The translations under genes were made by a program, and so were the position numbers. From the NCBI GenBank assembly GCA_965227335.1, contig CBDDFV010000010.1, positions 329,851 through 393,850 of the forward strand: 64,000 bases of DNA. Direction: 5' to 3'. Below, in pieces: positions 61,314 to 64,000 of this stretch (position 1 is its first letter; every line of letters begins with the position of its first letter). The notes beneath the pieces were generated by a model. It was not told the DNA's origin, did no database searches, and saw nothing but the letters and a program-made list of their open reading frames with translations. This DNA is from CBDDFV01 sp965227335. Lineage in GTDB: Bacteria; Planctomycetota; Phycisphaerae; Phycisphaerales; SM1A02.

Positions 61314-61400
61314 CTAGCACAGCGCCATGAACGTCAGAAGCGTCAGCACGAGCATCCGCTTCCGGTTCGCCGTCATCATGACCACATCTGAAATTCTCAT
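61314..61400 (-). CDS. possible 28-residue hydrophobic peptide
   Basis: The ATG at 61400 opens 28 codons. Near the end is 'MTANRKRMLVLTLLTFMALC', basic then hydrophobic and ending in Cys, like a bare signal or lipoprotein leader. On the minus strand a TACAAT box (61434-61429) lies about 30 bases before the start, and GAAGGG could serve as a distant ribosome-binding site. It may be a small membrane peptide, the remnant of a truncated lipoprotein gene, or chance. Confidence 0.25.
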   Translation of the reverse strand: MRISDVVMMTANRKRMLVLTLLTFMALC

Positions 61401-61545
61401 GTCACAAACCGCCCTTCAGAGTTCTTCAATTGTACAGGGGAAGAAGGATCAACCGGCGCGCCAAACGCCGCGCCTGATCCCCGACGCGGCTCGCCATGAC
61501 GCCCGCCCCGATCTTCCCGGACCCGGGTCCGGCCGGTTGCGCGGG

Positions 61546-63426
61546 ATGTTGCGGAAACGCATCATGACGCGCGGCGTGAACGCCACGGCGTTCGCGTTGG
61601 CCGTCGCGCTGCTCACGTTCATCCCGGGACGCGCGGCCCTCGCCCAGGGGGTCGACGCCGCCGCCGCGCCGGACGAGGGCGACGCAATCGCCGCCTACCT
61701 CAAGGCCCGGCGCTGGGTCGATGCGTTCGACACGCCGCAGGCGATGGAGCCCGGCGCCTCCGTACCGCTGCGGAACACCAGCGCCGTGTGCGTGATCCTC
61801 CGTCATCGCGGCCGGATCATCAGCATCGGCGAGGGCGATCGCGGGGCGCGGATGCTGCGGGACGCGGTGTCCGATGCGCTGGGCGCCGCGCTCGGCGATG
61901 AGATCGTGCAGTCGTTCCCGGCGGAGTTTTCTGATCAGCTCGGTCGGCGGTTCACGCTCGAGATCCAGTTCGCGGGTGATCCGGAGCCGCTGCCGGGACG
62001 CACGTTCGCCGAGATGGGACGGCAGATCCGGCCGGGACTCGACGGCATGGCGTTCCGTTCGGCGGTCGGGCGCGGGCCGGATGCGCAGGAGCGCTGGGTG
62101 CGTCAGTGGCCGTGTCGGGCGCTGGCGTCGAACGCGGCGGCCGAACCCGCCCGACAGGCGCCGGCGATCATCTCGCGCTTCGGCATGCCCCCCCATCGCG
62201 CGGAGGCCGCGGTGCAGCGGGGCGATGTCGGCGTCTATCGCTTTCGCACGTTCACGCTCGGGCAGACGACGGCGGATGGCGCGCCGTACGAAACGGTGCG
62301 TGGTGATACGGTCGTCGTGGTGCGTGATGAGGAGGCGGCGATCCGGGAGACGGGCAAGGCGATCGCCGCGCGTCTGGTCGCGGCCCGGTGGCCGAATGAG
62401 ACGTTGCCGGGGCTGGGTCTGCGGGGGACATACTTCCCGCATTCGGATCGGTACGACCCCCCCGCCGCGCCGCCGACTGAACAGGCGATGGCGGCGTTTG
62501 CGTTGCGTCGGTACGCGCGTCTGGCCCTCGGCGAGACGGCGGGGGCGGAGCGGGAGCTGCTCGACGCGACGGCGCGTGCGATTCTCGCGGATCTCGCGTT
62601 GGTGACGGAGACGGAGGCGGATCCGTACGAGCGTGAGATCGCGTGTGCGTTCATGGTGCTCGCAATTCTGGAGGTCGGTCCGAGTCGTCGGGCCCCGGTG
62701 GAGGCGGACATGCTGAAGCGCGCCGCCGCGACGGTGCGGGCGGCGTTCACGGAAGCGGGCGAACTCGCGACGAGCGGGGGCGTCCGGGCCCCGGTGTTCC
62801 AGCGGTCGCCGGTGTTGCACGCGGCGGGGGTGGCGGCGTTGGCGCGTCTGGCGACGACGGGTCCGGAGCGACTGCGTCCGACGCGGGCGACGGTGGCGGG
62901 CGCGATGACCGCGGTGATGGCGCGGGCGCCGGGCGGCCAGGTGGTCGGTCTGTTTCCCTGGCTGGTGCTGGCGACGCAGGAGGTCGCGCCGACGGCGGCG
63001 CAGGCGAAGACGATCGCCACGGCGCTGGATGCGGTCGTCGCGGCCCAGGCGGACTTTGTGGATCTCGGGCCGCAGGAGCAGGATCTGGCCGGCGGGTATC
63101 GGCTGAGCGGGACGCGGGCGGACCAGCGTCCGACGGCGCAGTCGCTGCGTCCGGCGACGGCGATCGCGGCGGCGTGGGGAGAGGCGTCGCTCACGCCGGC
63201 GGCGGGGCGGGAATCCCGGGCGGACTCGATTCGTCGGGCGGTGCGGTTCGTGCGTCAGTTGACGGTGCGGGAGGCGACGGCGGCCCGGACGCCGGACGCC
63301 GCGCGTGCCCGAGGCGGGGTGCGTCGATCGACCTGGCAGTCGGAAATGAGCGTGCCGAATCAGGCGCTGGCGTTGCTGTTCCTTGCGGAGGCTGCCGCCC
63401 AGACCCGAACGGAAACCGATCAATGA
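61546..63426 (+). CDS. exported protein of unknown function, helical-repeat C-terminal part
   Basis: The product is 626 residues from the ATG at 61546 (alternative 61564). The signal peptide covers 'ATAFALAVALLTFIPGRAAL' and ends 'AQG'. The first ~200 mature residues mix strands and helices ('AVCVILRHRGRIISIGEGDR', 'RTFAEMGRQIRPGLDGMAFR') and faintly recall AMMECR1-type domains, but I would not assign that. The last ~300 residues are almost all Ala-rich helices with regular spacing ('AMAAFALRRYARLALGETAG', 'VLHAAGVAALARLATTGPER'), like an alpha/alpha toroid. The frame is open further upstream to 61327, but that part is unlike protein. Confidence 0.6.
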   Translation: MLRKRIMTRGVNATAFALAVALLTFIPGRAALAQGVDAAAAPDEGDAIAAYLKARRWVDAFDTPQAMEPGASVPLRNTSAVCVILRHRGRIISIGEGDRGARMLRDAVSDALGAALGDEIVQSFPAEFSDQLGRRFTLEIQFAGDPEPLPGRTFAEMGRQIRPGLDGMAFRSAVGRGPDAQERWVRQWPCRALASNAAAEPARQAPAIISRFGMPPHRAEAAVQRGDVGVYRFRTFTLGQTTADGAPYETVRGDTVVVVRDEEAAIRETGKAIAARLVAARWPNETLPGLGLRGTYFPHSDRYDPPAAPPTEQAMAAFALRRYARLALGETAGAERELLDATARAILADLALVTETEADPYEREIACAFMVLAILEVGPSRRAPVEADMLKRAAATVRAAFTEAGELATSGGVRAPVFQRSPVLHAAGVAALARLATTGPERLRPTRATVAGAMTAVMARAPGGQVVGLFPWLVLATQEVAPTAAQAKTIATALDAVVAAQADFVDLGPQEQDLAGGYRLSGTRADQRPTAQSLRPATAIAAAWGEASLTPAAGRESRADSIRRAVRFVRQLTVREATAARTPDAARARGGVRRSTWQSEMSVPNQALALLFLAEAAAQTRTETDQ

Positions 63427-63503
63427 GCCCTGTCCGACCGGAAAAAGGGAACCGGAACGGGTCATGGATCGAACTTCTCGGATGAAGGATTCGAAACGCC
63501 GAC

Positions 63504-63509
63504 TATACT
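63504..63509 (+). promoter_or_regulatory. -10 box of the last gene
   Basis: TATACT at 63504-63509 is the best -10 match in this stretch. No good -35 hexamer lies 16-18 bases upstream. It is about 60 bases before the ATG at 63570. Confidence 0.45.
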
Positions 63510-63569
63510 GTTGGCGATAGATATCCACGGAGCGCCCGGATGTCGTCCTGACCTTGGAGCCTATACACC

Positions 63570-64000
63570 ATGAAGCGACTCGTCTTTGCCGTCGCCGCCT
63601 CCTGCACCCTGATTTCGACTGCGACCTACGGCCAGAGCCTGGCCGATCGGATGGACGCGGTTGCGAAGCGTCGCGCGGCGCGCGACACGCAGGGCGACAC
63701 GACGCGGCAACTGCTCAGCGTTCTGTACTACACCCCGGTGACCGTTGAGTTCAACGAGACGCCGTTGCGTGATGCGCTGACGTACCTCAAGTCCGTGCTC
63801 GGCGTGCCGATCATCACGCGCTACAACGACGACATCACGGGCGAGGGTCTGGATCCGGAAACGCCGATCACGCTCAGCGCGGACAACCGTTCGGCGCTGT
63901 CGGTCATCGAGATCATTCTCGAGCAGGCTGAAGCGGACGCGTTCGCGGAGACCACCTGGCAGATTCGCAAGGGCTTCATCGAACTCGGCACCAAGAAGCG
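63570..64000 (+). CDS. exported protein with STN-like (secretin/TonB N-terminal) domain, 3' end outside window
   Basis: The ATG at 63570 opens a frame that runs off the right edge (143 codons visible). It begins with a signal peptide, 'MKRLVFAVAASCTLISTATY' followed by GQ. After a charged stretch ('DAVAKRRAARDTQGD') comes 'VTVEFNETPLRDALTYLKSV', then 'LGVPIITRYND' and 'ALSVIEIILEQAEAD'. That is the pattern of the short STN domain found at the start of secretins and TonB-dependent receptors, and also in stand-alone planctomycete exported proteins. Whether this is a true secretin cannot be decided because the C-terminal part is missing. Confidence 0.7.
   Translation, partial: MKRLVFAVAASCTLISTATYGQSLADRMDAVAKRRAARDTQGDTTRQLLSVLYYTPVTVEFNETPLRDALTYLKSVLGVPIITRYNDDITGEGLDPETPITLSADNRSALSVIEIILEQAEADAFAETTWQIRKGFIELGTKK

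Larger units (their letters stand above)
60993..61545. other. 553-base intergenic region
   Basis: It contains the rpsA terminator (61051-61083). The segment 61084-61310 shows nothing recognisable apart from a TATCAT box at 61172-61177. The segment 61314-61434 may carry a small leftward gene with its own TACAAT box. No tRNA or known RNA element is seen. Confidence 0.5.

Noticed and set aside
61126..61317. 63-codon frame after rpsA
   Set aside because: No ribosome-binding site, no domain, and composition like intergenic DNA.

Overview
The window looks like chromosomal DNA of a planctomycete of the class Phycisphaerae. The base composition is strongly GC-rich. Secreted proteins carry dockerin-like ends of the form 'DLTGDG...DLAxLLAAWG', and one carries a PEP-CTERM-like tail. 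A DUF1800/DUF1501 gene pair is present, and five membrane proteins share a 'CxxCxYDxxG...CPECG' zinc ribbon. I see no tRNA, rRNA, insertion sequence, prophage or CRISPR array. Gene content was read from translated frames and motifs only; no database search was possible.

Layout. 1-5.7 kb: the 3' end of a nuoG-like gene, a lipoprotein, a large beta-helix/dockerin protein and a BRCT-MerR-TPR fusion. 5.8-18.2 kb: two overlapping zinc-ribbon membrane genes, a membrane-anchored coiled-coil protein, an LpxL-type acyltransferase, a receiver-only response regulator with two small conserved genes, a secreted protein with N-terminal dockerin repeats, the DUF1800/DUF1501 pair and two more zinc-ribbon membrane paralogues. 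18.2-25.4 kb: a periplasmic HMA lipoprotein, a secreted alpha/beta hydrolase, creatininase and methyltransferase, eboD, an MBL hydrolase and a PGPGW-like membrane protein. 25.7-31.5 kb: System II cytochrome c maturation (ResB and CcsA) and a DegP-type protease. 31.6-37 kb: an ebo operon read leftward (small ORF, eboB, eboE, eboC, eboF, mtfA), with eboD about 9 kb away. 37-46 kb: a PEP-CTERM ectodomain protein, a stand-alone atpG, a BamE-like lipoprotein, a cobalamin adenosyltransferase, a pseudopilin, an ECF sigma/anti-sigma pair, an ABC-F ATPase and an LVIVD-repeat protein. 46-64 kb: a fifth zinc-ribbon protein, an amidohydrolase, a HIT/alanine-racemase-like pair, two dockerin paralogues of the PEP-CTERM ectodomain protein, an MFS transporter, a DUF2339 protein, ribosomal protein S1, a secreted protein of unknown function and the start of an STN-like secretin-type gene.

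Themes. Many products are exported, and several share interchangeable C-terminal sorting modules. Operonic genes are often joined by 4-base start/stop overlaps (mostly GTGA). Several genes have a TAnnnT -10 box only 6-10 bases before the start codon, which suggests leaderless transcripts. Intergenic regions carry a family of 19-base palindromes built strictly as 8-base arm, 3-base centre, 8-base arm. Their arm sequences differ between copies while pairing is kept, and two copies abut a stop codon. I consider this palindrome family and the split ebo locus the most interesting signals.
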